This document shows, one piece after another, positions 1 to 7,507 of a stretch of DNA of 64,000 bases (position 1 is its first letter; every line of letters begins with the position of its first letter). The translations under genes were made by a program, and so were the position numbers. This DNA comes from Paracnuella aquatica (GTDB lineage Bacteria; Bacteroidota; Bacteroidia; Chitinophagales; Chitinophagaceae). Below the pieces are notes generated by a model. The model worked only from the letters and a program-made list of their open reading frames with translations, ran no database searches and was not told where the DNA came from. The stretch covers positions 496,001-560,000 of the forward strand of contig NZ_QOWJ01000001.1 in the NCBI RefSeq assembly GCF_003332885.2, in the 5' to 3' direction.

Positions 1-964
1 GGCTTAAGGCATCAAATGGCACGTCATCAATCCCGTTTGCGAACAACAAATCCGCAGCCCACGAAATAGCAGCGCCGCCGTTGTTGATGGCACCCCCGGT
101 AATCCACCAGCCTTCGTCGAGGTAATAGTTAAACAATTGCTCGGGCCACTGCGGGCAAGGTTTAGTTGCAGCCACCCGCACCGCGCCACTGGTGCCAACG
201 GTGGTAGCACCGATGCCTTGTTGCAAGGCACCAGTTCCCAGGTTGGCGAGGCACCCGTCCGAAGCGCCAATGTAAAACGGCACATTGGCTGGCAAATCGA
301 GCAACGAAGCTGCATGTGGCGTAAGCTCATTTCGCTGAAAAGTAGTGGGCACCAATTGCGACAGTCGATCGGCATCTAAACTTGCAAATTCCAATGCCGG
401 GCTGTGCCAGACAAACGATGCTAACTCCATCATACCAGTGGCGGCCCCAAGCGAAAAGTCGATTTCAAAAAAACCAAAAAGCCGGTGCCAGATCCATTCT
501 TTAATGCCAATAAACTTATGCGCAGACTGGAACAGGGCAGTATCGTTTTCCCGCCACCAAACAATTTTACACAACGGCGAAAGTGCATGAATAGGCGTGC
601 CGCAAGCTTCGTAAAGTTCTTTACCTAAAGGCTGTGCATACAGGTTCAATGCAATATCGGAAGCCCTTGGATCGGCCCAGGTAATGAGCGGCGAAAGGGG
701 GGTAGCCTGGCTATTTACCGCCATGATGCTGTGCATCGCGCTGCTTAAAACAATGGCGTCCGGCGGGTAGCCCATTTGGCCCACCACTTTATTGATACAG
801 GCAACAAATGCATCCCAAACTACAACCGGGTTTTGTAGCGAGTGGCCTTCATTCTCCGGGTAAAAAACCTGGTGGTCACCAAGCACGTCTCCGCTTTTTG
901 CTACCGCTACTGCTTTGGTACTGCCCGTGCCTACGTCGATGCCGATGATATAAACCTGCTGCAT
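1..964 (-). CDS. gntK: gluconokinase, FGGY family (3' part beyond window)
   Basis: About 321 residues are visible of a family usually near 490-500; the C-terminus lies outside the window. Read from the ATG at 962-964, the protein opens with the FGGY phosphate-1 motif IGIDVGTGSTK (residues 7-17, Asp10 near the ATP phosphates). It continues with SSAMHSIMAV, ITWADPRAS and GTPIHALSPLCKI, a combination typical of gluconate kinases in this superfamily, and later GASDGCLANLGTGA and TTVGTSGAVR of the second actin-like lobe. The expected reaction is ATP-dependent phosphorylation of gluconate to 6-phosphogluconate in the cytoplasm. Xylulokinase or another pentulose kinase is the main alternative, since FGGY substrate assignment from sequence is imperfect. 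No partner gene for gluconate uptake is visible inside the window. Confidence 0.85.
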   Translation of the reverse strand, partial: MQQVYIIGIDVGTGSTKAVAVAKSGDVLGDHQVFYPENEGHSLQNPVVVWDAFVACINKVVGQMGYPPDAIVLSSAMHSIMAVNSQATPLSPLITWADPRASDIALNLYAQPLGKELYEACGTPIHALSPLCKIVWWRENDTALFQSAHKFIGIKEWIWHRLFGFFEIDFSLGAATGMMELASFVWHSPALEFASLDADRLSQLVPTTFQRNELTPHAASLLDLPANVPFYIGASDGCLANLGTGALQQGIGATTVGTSGAVRVAATKPCPQWPEQLFNYYLDEGWWITGGAINNGGAAISWAADLLFANGIDDVPFDALS

Positions 965-1044
965 GTGCAAAAGATAGTGGATAGCGGTAAAAGGCTTGCT
1001 CTATCAACCATTTTTTTTAAAAAAAGCGCAGCAAATGGAATGGT

Positions 1045-1473
1045 CTATAAAACCTTCTCCATCCGGTGGTGTGCAATGCCCACTTCGAAAAACTCATCGC
1101 CGGCCACAGTGTAGCCGCTTTTTTGGTAAAAAGCCATCACCGGGTTGCGGGCATGTAAAAACAGCGTATAAAATCCTTTGTCGCGGGCCACTGTTTCCGC
1201 AAATTGCACAATGGCAGCGCCTAATCCTTTACCCTGGAAAGTAGGATCCACAGCCATTTGCCGCAATTGCACCTGCCCGTTTCCCCGGTTGGTGAGCACG
1301 CAACAGCCGATAATTTTTTCACCTTCAAAAGCACCAAGATGAATGTCGGTTGCTTCTGCATGTGGCTGGATATAACTGGACGGAATGCCGCTGGGCTGCA
1401 ACAAAACGTTGATGCGGAGCTGCAACATCTCGTTGTACGCTTCAGAAAGATGCGGGATAATTTTGAGGTCCAT
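1045..1473 (-). CDS. GNAT-family N-acetyltransferase
   Basis: A 142-residue single-domain GNAT protein. Motif A is visible as LRQMAVDPTFQGKGLG (about residues 70-85), where QGKGLG forms the acetyl-CoA pyrophosphate loop, followed by the motif B region with FYQKSGY (115-121). It would transfer an acetyl group from acetyl-CoA to an amine substrate that cannot be identified from sequence. The frame stays open to a TTG at 1497, but the ATG at 1473 starts at the normal position of the fold (MDLKII). A good Bacteroidota -7 box (TACTTTTG on the minus strand, 1495-1502) lies just upstream and would give a leader of about 15 nt. The gene is divergent from the YCII gene, only 35 bp away. Confidence 0.85.
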   Translation of the reverse strand: MDLKIIPHLSEAYNEMLQLRINVLLQPSGIPSSYIQPHAEATDIHLGAFEGEKIIGCCVLTNRGNGQVQLRQMAVDPTFQGKGLGAAIVQFAETVARDKGFYTLFLHARNPVMAFYQKSGYTVAGDEFFEVGIAHHRMEKVL

Positions 1474-1494
1474 GCAACCCGTGTTATTTTGGTG

Positions 1495-1502
1495 CAAAAG
1501 TA
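1495..1502 (-). promoter_or_regulatory. Bacteroidota -7 promoter box for the GNAT gene
   Basis: TACTTTTG on the minus strand matches TAnnTTTG exactly and sits 22 bp before the GNAT ATG. The overlapping plus strand carries TTATTTTG (1484-1491, one mismatch) ahead of the divergent YCII gene, so the two promoters may overlap. No clear -33 element was seen. Confidence 0.5.
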
Positions 1503-1508
1503 AACGGT

Positions 1509-1859
1509 ATGACCCAACAACCTTTATCGGCCGAGGCAGTGATGCAAAAAGTTGCCACTGGTAAACCCTATACTTTGCTGCACCTGCTTGCTGCCAAAGC
1601 CATGCCCCAAGATGAAGCTGTTGCCAACCAGTTGCAGGTGGCCCACCTGGCGCATTTGTTTACGCTGGAACAGCAGGGGAATATTTCGGTGTATGGGCCG
1701 GTTGCCCATCAAAAGCTGCGCGGCATCATCATTTTCAACACCAACGACCACGAGGCCATCGCCATGTTGATGGCTACCGACCCGTACATTCAGGGTGGTT
1801 ACTTACGCTATGAGTTATTTAATTTCTTCAGCATTCCCGGGCAGACATTGGCAGGGTAG
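1509..1859 (+). CDS. YCII-related domain protein
   Basis: A 116-residue protein with the small alpha/beta dimeric barrel layout of the YCII family: an N-terminal strand (PYTLLHLL), a helix rich in Ala/Gln/His (QLQVAHLAHLFTLEQQG), a central strand (LRGIIIFN) and the family-type segment ATDPYIQGGYLRYELFNF near the end. YCII proteins are mostly uncharacterised; a few act as dehydrochlorinase-like enzymes using a conserved His/Asp pair. The start is the ATG at 1509. The gene stands alone, divergent from the GNAT gene and followed by a spacer of about 290 bp. A second, secreted YCII paralogue occurs at 63321. Function unknown. Confidence 0.8.
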   Translation: MTQQPLSAEAVMQKVATGKPYTLLHLLAAKAMPQDEAVANQLQVAHLAHLFTLEQQGNISVYGPVAHQKLRGIIIFNTNDHEAIAMLMATDPYIQGGYLRYELFNFFSIPGQTLAG

Positions 1860-2093
1860 GGCGCTTATTTTACCATACAAAAAGTAGCACTCGAGGGTTA
1901 GCCAGATTGATTTGAAACGGGCTTATTTTGATGATGAAAAGCGACCGAATTTGCTCGAGCAAATAATCCATTCTTTTCACTTCTGTTTACCCTGAAACCA
2001 AAGTGCCTGCTTCCACATATTATCCATTCAAAACCGCCGCTCGTTTTTCGAAAATCATTCAGCTTTTTCAGGTGGAAATACAACGCTTTCTAA

Positions 2094-2128
2094 TTTGAAA
2101 GCCGGGCAGTACGGACCCGTTATATTTG
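2094..2128 (+). promoter_or_regulatory. promoter of the acyl-CoA dehydrogenase gene
   Basis: TATATTTG at 2121-2128 matches the Bacteroidota -7 consensus TAnnTTTG, with TTTG at 2094-2097 as a plausible -33 element and a 23-bp spacer. Transcription would begin near 2134, leaving a leader of about 13 nt before the ATG at 2147. The rest of the 1860-2093 spacer shows nothing recognisable. Confidence 0.6.
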
Positions 2129-2146
2129 TGGAAACATTGCTTGTTT

Positions 2147-3301
2147 ATGCATTTTCAACTCTCAGAAGAACACCTGATGATTCAGCAGGCGGCGCGGGAT
2201 TTTGCCCAAACCGAATGCCTGCCCGGCGTTATTGAACGCGACGAACTTCAAAAATTTCCCAAAGAACAAATATCGAAGCTGGCCGATCTAGGTTTTATGG
2301 GCATGATGGTGCCGCAGGAATATGGTGGCGCCGGCCTCGATACCTTGAGCTATGTGCTGGCTATGGAAGAGATCAGCAAGATAGATGCCTCGGTTAGCGT
2401 GTGCATGAGTGTGAACAACAGCCTCGTGTGTTACGGCATTGAAGCGTTTGGCAGCGAAGAACAAAAACAAAAATACCTGGCGCCACTGGCGCAAGGCAAA
2501 AAAGACGGCGAGTTGTACCTGGGCGCTTTTTTGCTCAGTGAGCCAGAAGCCGGTTCCGACGCCACATCGCAACGCACCACTGCCGAAGACAAAGGCGATC
2601 ATTACCTGCTCAATGGCACTAAAAACTGGATCACCAATGGCGGCACTGCATCAGTGTACCTCGTTATTGCGCAGACCGATCCGTCGAAAGGTTCGCACGG
2701 CATTAATGTGCTGATCGTAGAAAAATCCTGGCCTGGCGTAGTAGTGGGTGGTAAGGAAAATAAGCTCGGCATCCGTGCCTCTGATACCCACACCATCATG
2801 TTCAACGATGTAAAAGTGCCCAAAGAAAACCGAATCGGCGCCGATGGTTTTGGATTTTCGTTTGCCATGAAAACTTTGGCTGGCGGCCGTATTGGTATTG
2901 CGTCACAAGCATTGGGCATTGCATCCGGCGCCTACGAGTTATCGCTGGCGTATAGCAAAACCCGCAAGGCATTTGGCACCGAGATCATGAACCATCAGGC
3001 CATTGCATTTAAGCTGGCCGATATGGCCACCCGCATTGAAGCGGCACGGATGCTATGCCTTAAAGCGGCCTGGTTAAAAGACCAAAAACAGGATTATACT
3101 TTGGCTTCATCTATGGCGAAAGTGTTTGCATCAGAAACGGCCATGTGGACCGCAACGGAAGCCGTGCAAATACACGGTGGCTATGGCTTTGTAAAAGAAT
3201 ATCATGTAGAGCGGCTGATGCGTGATGCCAAGATCACCCAGATCTATGAAGGCACCAGCGAAGTGCAACGCATTGTGATCAGCAGGACGATTCTGAAGTA
3301 A
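2147..3301 (+). CDS. acyl-CoA dehydrogenase (short/branched-chain type)
   Basis: A 384-residue FAD flavoenzyme of the acyl-CoA dehydrogenase family, oxidising acyl-CoA to trans-2-enoyl-CoA and passing electrons to electron-transferring flavoprotein. Domains appear in order: N-terminal helical domain (1-115), middle beta domain with the family signatures LLSEPEAGSDA and NGTKNWITNGG, and C-terminal helical domain ending in MRDAKITQIYEGTSEVQR. The glutamate of YEGT (Glu368) is the expected catalytic base of short- and medium-chain enzymes. The ATG at 2147 is preferred over an upstream GTG at 2126, which falls inside the promoter and adds unrelated residues. The gene is monocistronic, with its own promoter and a strong hairpin terminator downstream. 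Chain-length preference (butyryl- versus isovaleryl-CoA) cannot be settled by eye. Confidence 0.93.
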   Translation: MHFQLSEEHLMIQQAARDFAQTECLPGVIERDELQKFPKEQISKLADLGFMGMMVPQEYGGAGLDTLSYVLAMEEISKIDASVSVCMSVNNSLVCYGIEAFGSEEQKQKYLAPLAQGKKDGELYLGAFLLSEPEAGSDATSQRTTAEDKGDHYLLNGTKNWITNGGTASVYLVIAQTDPSKGSHGINVLIVEKSWPGVVVGGKENKLGIRASDTHTIMFNDVKVPKENRIGADGFGFSFAMKTLAGGRIGIASQALGIASGAYELSLAYSKTRKAFGTEIMNHQAIAFKLADMATRIEAARMLCLKAAWLKDQKQDYTLASSMAKVFASETAMWTATEAVQIHGGYGFVKEYHVERLMRDAKITQIYEGTSEVQRIVISRTILK

Positions 3302-3474
3302 GTCGGAAGTCGGACGTCCGCAGTCCGAAGATGTGTTCTAGAGCTACTCAATTAAACCATTGTGCGCATGTTTTCTGTTTATTCAATAATTGAGTAAACA
3401 GAAAACATTTTTTCCATAACATGATCTTCTCGTCTTCGGCCCTCGGACCTCGGACTTCCGTCTTCCGACTTTCC
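3302..3474. repeat. intergenic inverted-repeat element built from GTCGGAAG/GTCCGA words
   Basis: The spacer between two convergent genes is almost entirely repeat. The left arm (3301-3327) reiterates GTCGGA and GTCCG; the right arm (about 3447-3473) is its imperfect reverse complement, with about 23 of 27 positions matching. The arms abut the stop codons on each side: the left begins at the stop of the acyl-CoA dehydrogenase gene, the right ends 1-2 bp before the stop of the minus-strand gene. A separate 20-bp near-perfect palindrome lies in the middle. Similar word-repeating spacers occur at 6641-7021, 21395-21591 and 55482-55550. Confidence 0.7.
3368..3413 (+). terminator. long palindromic terminator after the acyl-CoA dehydrogenase gene
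   Basis: Positions 3368-3387 pair with 3389-3408: 20 bp with a single G-U-type mismatch and one central base. The right arm runs straight into six T residues (3408-3413) on the plus strand. The stem is AT-rich (ATGTTTTCTGTTTA in the left arm), unlike the GC-rich terminators elsewhere in the window, so a binding-site role is also possible. Confidence 0.65.
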
Positions 3475-4530
3475 CTACTCCACCACCTCCTGCGTTGCCA
3501 TTTCCTTTGCTTCTTTAATATTTTCCTTTGTCGCTTCCGGTGCCGATTGCTCGGGTTCCAAGCGTGGCTGGTATGCCAGGTGTACAAATGTGGCAAAATG
3601 ATCAGAGCCGTTTTTGGGCATGCGCTTCATGTGGACAAGGCCAAAATCTGTGGAGCAAAAAATATAGTCCAGCGGAAAGCGCATCCACCAATGGTGTGCG
3701 TTGAAAGTAGAATAAAAACCACGTCCAATGCGGGGATCGAGCAGGCCGCTGGTCTTGCGAAACAGCTTGGTGGTATGGCTCCATGCCACGTCGTTCAGGT
3801 CGCCGAATACCACGCAGGGCAAGGGCTCTTTACGGGCCAGCAGCGCCACTTTCATCAACTCTTTGTCTTTGGCAGTGGAATATAAATTCTCACCCGGCAC
3901 GGGCGGCTCGGGGTGCAATCCCCATATTTTTACCTCCTGCCCGTTGCTCATTTTCAGCACCGCTTCTATAGATGGAATATCTTCTTTCACCCGCTGTTTT
4001 ATCGTGCCCGAAATCATTTTTATGCGGGTGTAAAACAATAAGCCGTAAGTGTTGTCCTGCGGCTGCAACAGGTGGTGTGAGTATTTCTGTAGTAACGGCC
4101 GCATCGCTTGTTCCCAACCGTCATCTGTTTCCAGTAGAAAAACAATGTCGGGATCGGTTTCCCTGATTTGTGCCAGCATCCGGTCGTACTCAGTATTGGT
4201 TTGCAGCACATTTGCGGAAAAAATTTTCAGGCTGCAAATACCTTCTGCCGCTTTGATCCGTTTGATCTCGGTAGGCCACAGCATGGTGTAGGGAAAAACT
4301 TTTCCGGCATAGTAAAATGCTGCACAGACCAGCAATCCAAAGATGACGTAGTGCGCCGGTTTCATTTGATCCAACACCAATGCCCATCCGGCTATTACCA
4401 CAGCCATGAGAATGAGCTTTTGCAACCGCGGATATTCAAACACCTTGAACACCCAAAAGTCGTTGCGCACCAGCGTTAATGCAGATACTACCAACAAGAG
4501 GATGGAACAAATAGTAAGGGCAAGGAGCAT
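3475..4530 (-). CDS. membrane-anchored endonuclease/exonuclease/phosphatase family protein
   Basis: 351 residues. Three hydrophobic segments (about 1-20, 38-54 and 61-76) anchor the protein; the remainder is an endonuclease/exonuclease/phosphatase fold. Catalytic-type motifs are present in order: metal-binding Glu134 in FLLETDD, GLHPEPP (His206), GDLNDVAWS (243-251) holding the Asp/Asn pair, FPLDYIF (286-291) and the terminal GSDH (308-311) with the catalytic His. Relatives are annotated as vancomycin-resistance VanJ-type or generic EEP proteins, hydrolysing phosphodiester or lipid-phosphate bonds, probably outside the membrane. The C-terminal 30 residues are charged and look like an extension. 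The gene lies downstream of the BON-LysM gene but a terminator separates them. Substrate unknown. Confidence 0.8.
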   Translation of the reverse strand: MLLALTICSILLLVVSALTLVRNDFWVFKVFEYPRLQKLILMAVVIAGWALVLDQMKPAHYVIFGLLVCAAFYYAGKVFPYTMLWPTEIKRIKAAEGICSLKIFSANVLQTNTEYDRMLAQIRETDPDIVFLLETDDGWEQAMRPLLQKYSHHLLQPQDNTYGLLFYTRIKMISGTIKQRVKEDIPSIEAVLKMSNGQEVKIWGLHPEPPVPGENLYSTAKDKELMKVALLARKEPLPCVVFGDLNDVAWSHTTKLFRKTSGLLDPRIGRGFYSTFNAHHWWMRFPLDYIFCSTDFGLVHMKRMPKNGSDHFATFVHLAYQPRLEPEQSAPEATKENIKEAKEMATQEVVE

Positions 4531-4577
4531 AAAAATAGGGATGTATGGATGAGACTATGCAATCCCGTTGCCAAGGC

Positions 4578-4609
4578 AAAAAAGAAGCGCCCCGTAATTG
4601 GTGCGCCTC
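4578..4609 (-). terminator. terminator after the BON-LysM gene
   Basis: On the minus strand GAGGCGC (4603-4609) pairs with GCGCTTC (4584-4590) across a short loop and is followed by six T residues (4578-4583 complement). Confidence 0.65.
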
Positions 4610-4634
4610 ATTTTACAACGGGAAAAATAAAAGA

Positions 4635-5000
4635 TCAAGCCTTTGGTATTTTCAGTTTCCAACCCGGCTGGATGAGATCGGGATTTTTAATAACATCTTT
4701 ATTGGCTTCGTAAATGGTCTTCCAATCCACACCGTGTTCCTTGCCAATTTTTGAAAGGGAGTCACCGGATTTTACTTCGTACTCGTCCATGCCGGTGGTT
4801 ATATTCAGCGCCATATCGGCCGACTTGTAATCGGGGTTCAAAGTATTGTACACATCCCAAACACGTTGCTTGGCTTGCTCGTTTGGCGCGGTGCCCGTTA
4901 CATGGAGCATGGTGCCTTCCTCGCGAACCTGCAGATCGGTGATGCCTGCTTCCTGGGCTACTTTAATTACCTGTGCGTATTTATCAGTTAATGCTGACAT
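4635..5000 (-). CDS. BON/LysM domain protein (Kbp/YgaU-like)
   Basis: 121 residues with no signal peptide. Residues about 20-70 resemble a small BON-type alpha/beta domain (LQVREEGTMLHVTGTAPNEQ), and residues 73-120 form one LysM domain (YEVKSGDSLSKIGKEHG through IQPGWKLKIP). The order BON then LysM and the small size match the E. coli potassium-binding protein Kbp (YgaU, 149 residues), which is cytoplasmic, so the LysM need not bind peptidoglycan. It follows the TerB-like gene by 42 bp on the same strand and ends at a hairpin terminator, so the two probably form an operon. A role in stress or K+ sensing is inference from the family. Confidence 0.8.
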   Translation of the reverse strand: MSALTDKYAQVIKVAQEAGITDLQVREEGTMLHVTGTAPNEQAKQRVWDVYNTLNPDYKSADMALNITTGMDEYEVKSGDSLSKIGKEHGVDWKTIYEANKDVIKNPDLIQPGWKLKIPKA

Positions 5001-5042
5001 ATGGAGAACATTTAAGGTTTAAAAATGAATGGAAAATTTGAC

Positions 5043-5819
5043 TTAAAAACGGCCACCCAACATGCGGCCCAGCATACCTCCAGCGCCGCTCATGCCGCGG
5101 CCGCCACTGAGCATACCAATAAGTGAACCCAATCCGCTACCACCACGGTTACCGCCGCCGAGCATGCCACCAAGGCCACCGCTACCACCCAGCATGCCGC
5201 CCAGTGCGCCACCTAAACCGCCACCGCCCAACATACCGCCGAGCCCGCCTCCGCCACCGCGGCGGCGCAGCATGGCTGCCAGTATCATTGGGCCGGCAAA
5301 GCTCAGCAAACCTTTGAGCAGCCCGCCGGTGTTGATGCCGGCACTTTGCATTTTTTGTTGCAGCCCGGTATTGGCTAAAAAAGTAGGGCTAGCTACTTCT
5401 TCCGGCGCAGCGTCAGATTGGATGGCCTTGTCCGTGTATTCATCTAACAGGCCAAACTGCTGCTGGTCAATTTGCAGTGCTTCCGCAATGCGCTGTACAT
5501 GGTGTTGCTCTGCCTCGGAATAATGTTGATCGGCTTTGGCAAAAGTGATCAGGTCGGTGACCAGCGAAAACTTCAGGTCGCTTGTTTTGAGCGTTTCCAG
5601 GTGCTGTTTCAGGTGCGGTTCAGAAGCTTCACGGGCGGTACGCAAAACCTCTTCGGTTTGTGCCTGCGGCAATGCCGCCGACTCGCATAGCGCCGCTATA
5701 TACTCCAGTTCTTCATCGCTGGCCTCATGGTCGGCGGTGGCAATGGAGGCGATCACGCCTAAATAAGCAGCTTTTTCGCCGTCGGAAGCACCGGCAAGAA
5801 TCGTAGTTTGCTGGTCCAT
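5043..5819 (-). CDS. TerB-like protein with glycine-rich repeat tail
   Basis: 258 residues. The N-terminal half (about 15-130) is helical and acidic with the TerB-type pattern (IASIATADHEASDEELEYIAAL and, later, DLITFAKADQHYSEAEQHHV), two repeats that in TerB bind metal through acidic residues. Residues 165-187 contain a hydrophobic stretch (GLLSFAGPMILAAML). From 190 to the end the protein is almost pure Gly/Leu/Met repeat, GGLGGMLGG units recurring about six times, similar to tails seen in DUF937/YidB-like proteins. The ATG at 5819 is the natural start. It is the first gene of a probable operon with the BON-LysM protein. Tellurite resistance itself is not implied, because TerB domains occur in many stress systems. 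Confidence 0.75.
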   Translation of the reverse strand: MDQQTTILAGASDGEKAAYLGVIASIATADHEASDEELEYIAALCESAALPQAQTEEVLRTAREASEPHLKQHLETLKTSDLKFSLVTDLITFAKADQHYSEAEQHHVQRIAEALQIDQQQFGLLDEYTDKAIQSDAAPEEVASPTFLANTGLQQKMQSAGINTGGLLKGLLSFAGPMILAAMLRRRGGGGGLGGMLGGGGLGGALGGMLGGSGGLGGMLGGGNRGGSGLGSLIGMLSGGRGMSGAGGMLGRMLGGRF

Positions 5820-6053
5820 ATAATTTTTTTATTACACGAAAACCGTAAATATTATGCCAGCCTCGGCTGTAAATGCAAAGCATGGAAAGGAGGGCACATA
5901 CGGCAACCGGGTAATATCCATTTGCTTTGGTTAGCCTTGCTGCAGAAAAACTCTATAACTAAACAACTCCGTTTCTCACCACTGCCGAAACATCGGGTAG
6001 TACTATGTTTTGCAGTTGTACATACATTTATTTTTAAAAAAAACAAAAAGCGC

Positions 6054-6323
6054 ATGCCTACACAGGAATGGACCATATCCGGAAGAGTGCAAGGAGTTTT
6101 CTACCGTGCATCGGCCCGGCAAAAAGCCGAAACATTGGGCCTTACCGGCTGGGTTAAAAACCTGCCTGACGGATCGGTGCGATTGCGGGCAACCGGCCCC
6201 GATGGCGCCTTGGCAGCGATGGAAGCGTGGTGCAAAGTAGGTCCGCCCGGCGCAAGGGTGACCGAGATGCAGGCGCAAATGCTACCCGAAGAACAATTTG
6301 ACGGCTTCCAAATCATCCGGTAA
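6054..6323 (+). CDS. acyP: acylphosphatase
   Basis: 89 residues, the usual acylphosphatase length. The N-terminal signature SGRVQGVFYRASARQKA holds the phosphate-binding loop with its catalytic Arg (in VFYR), and GWVKNLPDGSVRL holds the catalytic Asn (VKN). The enzyme hydrolyses carboxyl-phosphate bonds such as those of 1,3-bisphosphoglycerate or acetyl phosphate in the cytoplasm. The reading frame is open for 82 codons upstream without homology; the ATG at 6054 fits the family start. The gene is divergent from the TerB-like gene and convergent with the small gene at 6358. The 234 bp upstream show no clear promoter. Confidence 0.92.
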   Translation: MPTQEWTISGRVQGVFYRASARQKAETLGLTGWVKNLPDGSVRLRATGPDGALAAMEAWCKVGPPGARVTEMQAQMLPEEQFDGFQIIR

Positions 6324-6357
6324 AAGACAACGCATTGTTGCTGCCATAACATTTTAT

Positions 6358-6567
6358 CTAACCCGCTTCGCCATCGGTGATCTCGCTGCCTACGCCATCT
6401 CCATCGCCTTTTACGGGCTTTCCGCCTGCTGCTTCTGTTACATTTTCATTCGCCCTTGGATTTTCGTTCAGGTTCATTTCCAGCCCTTCATTTTGCGCCA
6501 CATTGGGTTGCTGGTGTACGGCAGGTTGTTGGTTCGCTGGTGGTTGATTGTTGCGTTCGTTGGACAT
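6358..6567 (-). CDS. small low-complexity Asn/Gln-rich protein
   Basis: 69 residues from the ATG at 6567; an upstream in-frame extension exists but begins at a non-ATG codon. The sequence is hydrophilic and low complexity: an Asn/Gln/Pro-rich first half (ERNNQPPANQQPAVHQQPN) and an acidic, Gly-rich end. There are no hydrophobic segments, cysteines or recognisable motifs, so it is probably disordered. It is convergent with acylphosphatase, 34 bp between stops. The clean start and the length before a stop suggest a genuine small gene, but I know no function. Confidence 0.45.
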   Translation of the reverse strand: MSNERNNQPPANQQPAVHQQPNVAQNEGLEMNLNENPRANENVTEAAGGKPVKGDGDGVGSEITDGEAG

Positions 6568-6640
6568 GATTGTTGTTTTGCCAATAGCCGCAAAAATCTG
6601 TGCCACGGGCGGGGAAGGGTAATGATGAAGTGGGCGGGCC

Positions 6641-7021
6641 GTGAAACGTGAACCGTCAGACGTGAAGGGTGTGCGAATCTGGAAAGGAAGTGGGGCAGGT
6701 GATGTGTGGCGTTAATTATTGTAAAGTGCTTGTTGAGAAAAATTGTACGAATACATTAGGATCGATGCACTTCAGCAAATGTGCCCTAGTTAATTTCTAG
6801 AAAAAGAAATTTTTGGAATGCTGCCATTTCTTTAAAAAAGAAATAATGTAGTCGATCGAATCAAAAGTTTGTGCAGTTTCCTGATCACATTCGAACAGGT
6901 GGTTAAATACTGGGTGAAAAAGAACCTCTGCCAGTAAGCAATCACTTACAAACCAGCAATCAAAATTGCGCGGAAATGCTCTAACATGCACGATTGGCCA
7001 TTCACATTTGACGTTTCACGT
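6641..7021. repeat. spacer bounded by inverted GTGAAACGTGAA words
   Basis: The 457-bp region 6568-7024 has no convincing gene. Near its left end 6646-6666 reads as ACGTGAA words; 7001-7021 is the reverse complement at 18 of 21 positions. The right arm ends 3 bp before the stop of the nudix gene. Between them lies AT-rich sequence with one 64-codon minus-strand frame (6797-6991) that has no family features. Architecture matches the spacers at 3302, 21395 and 55482 but with a different word. Confidence 0.6.
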
Positions 7022-7024
7022 TTA

Positions 7025-7504
7025 TCACGCCGCCACCACAATATCGCCTCGCTTCATCAATCCCACCACAATTCGGTCAATCGGCAACGTTAGATCATTT
7101 TCGGTGAGTGTGTGCCAGTCAATAAACCGAAAAGACTCGGTTTGGCGTGTGGCATCATATAGTGCCAGCTGGCCCGCATCAAATTGAAAGGGTTCGGTGC
7201 TGATGCGCACCTGCAGTGGCTCCAACGCCTGGACGCGGTAATAAATGGAAATGATCTGGTCGCCTTTTTTAAACGCAGACTCCTGGAAAAAATCAGTTGT
7301 GTAGAGGTGTTCTTTTACTTCTACCAGCAGGTTCATTTCTTCCTTAAACTCCCGCACCAGGCATTCACGTGTGCCTTCGCCCCACTCAAGGCCGCCACCC
7401 GGAAACTTGGTAAAACGTTCGCCGCGGATCAATTCATCGGTGACCAGCAACTGGCCCGCTTCATTGAACAAAATGCCATAAACCCGCAGGGTGATGGTGG
7501 CCAT
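7025..7504 (-). CDS. NUDIX hydrolase
   Basis: 159 residues. The Nudix box runs from Gly37 to Leu59 (GGLEWGE, then REFKEEMNL), with the metal-binding Glu cluster REFKEE intact. The Gly normally at the penultimate box position is Asn58 here. The fold begins with strands ITLRVYGILFN and GQLLVTDE. Members hydrolyse nucleoside diphosphates linked to another moiety; the substrate cannot be read off. It is the last gene of a minus-strand operon: its ATG lies 3 bp after the corA stop. Grouping with a nucleoside phosphorylase at the head of the operon suggests, weakly, a nucleotide substrate. Confidence 0.9.
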   Translation of the reverse strand: MATITLRVYGILFNEAGQLLVTDELIRGERFTKFPGGGLEWGEGTRECLVREFKEEMNLLVEVKEHLYTTDFFQESAFKKGDQIISIYYRVQALEPLQVRISTEPFQFDAGQLALYDATRQTESFRFIDWHTLTENDLTLPIDRIVVGLMKRGDIVVAA

Positions 7505-7507
7505 GCG

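Noticed and set aside
1898-2083. 61-codon minus-strand frame before the acyl-CoA dehydrogenase gene
   Set aside because: Low-quality frame without motif; the spacer holds the promoter of the plus-strand gene.
5050-5270. Regularly spaced repeats that could suggest a CRISPR or satellite array
   Set aside because: They encode the Gly-Leu-Met repeat tail of the TerB-like protein; no spacers of unrelated sequence and no cas genes.
6797-6991. 64-codon minus-strand frame in the word-repeat spacer
   Set aside because: No family features, no promoter and lies inside the repeat-bounded spacer; left as possible noise.
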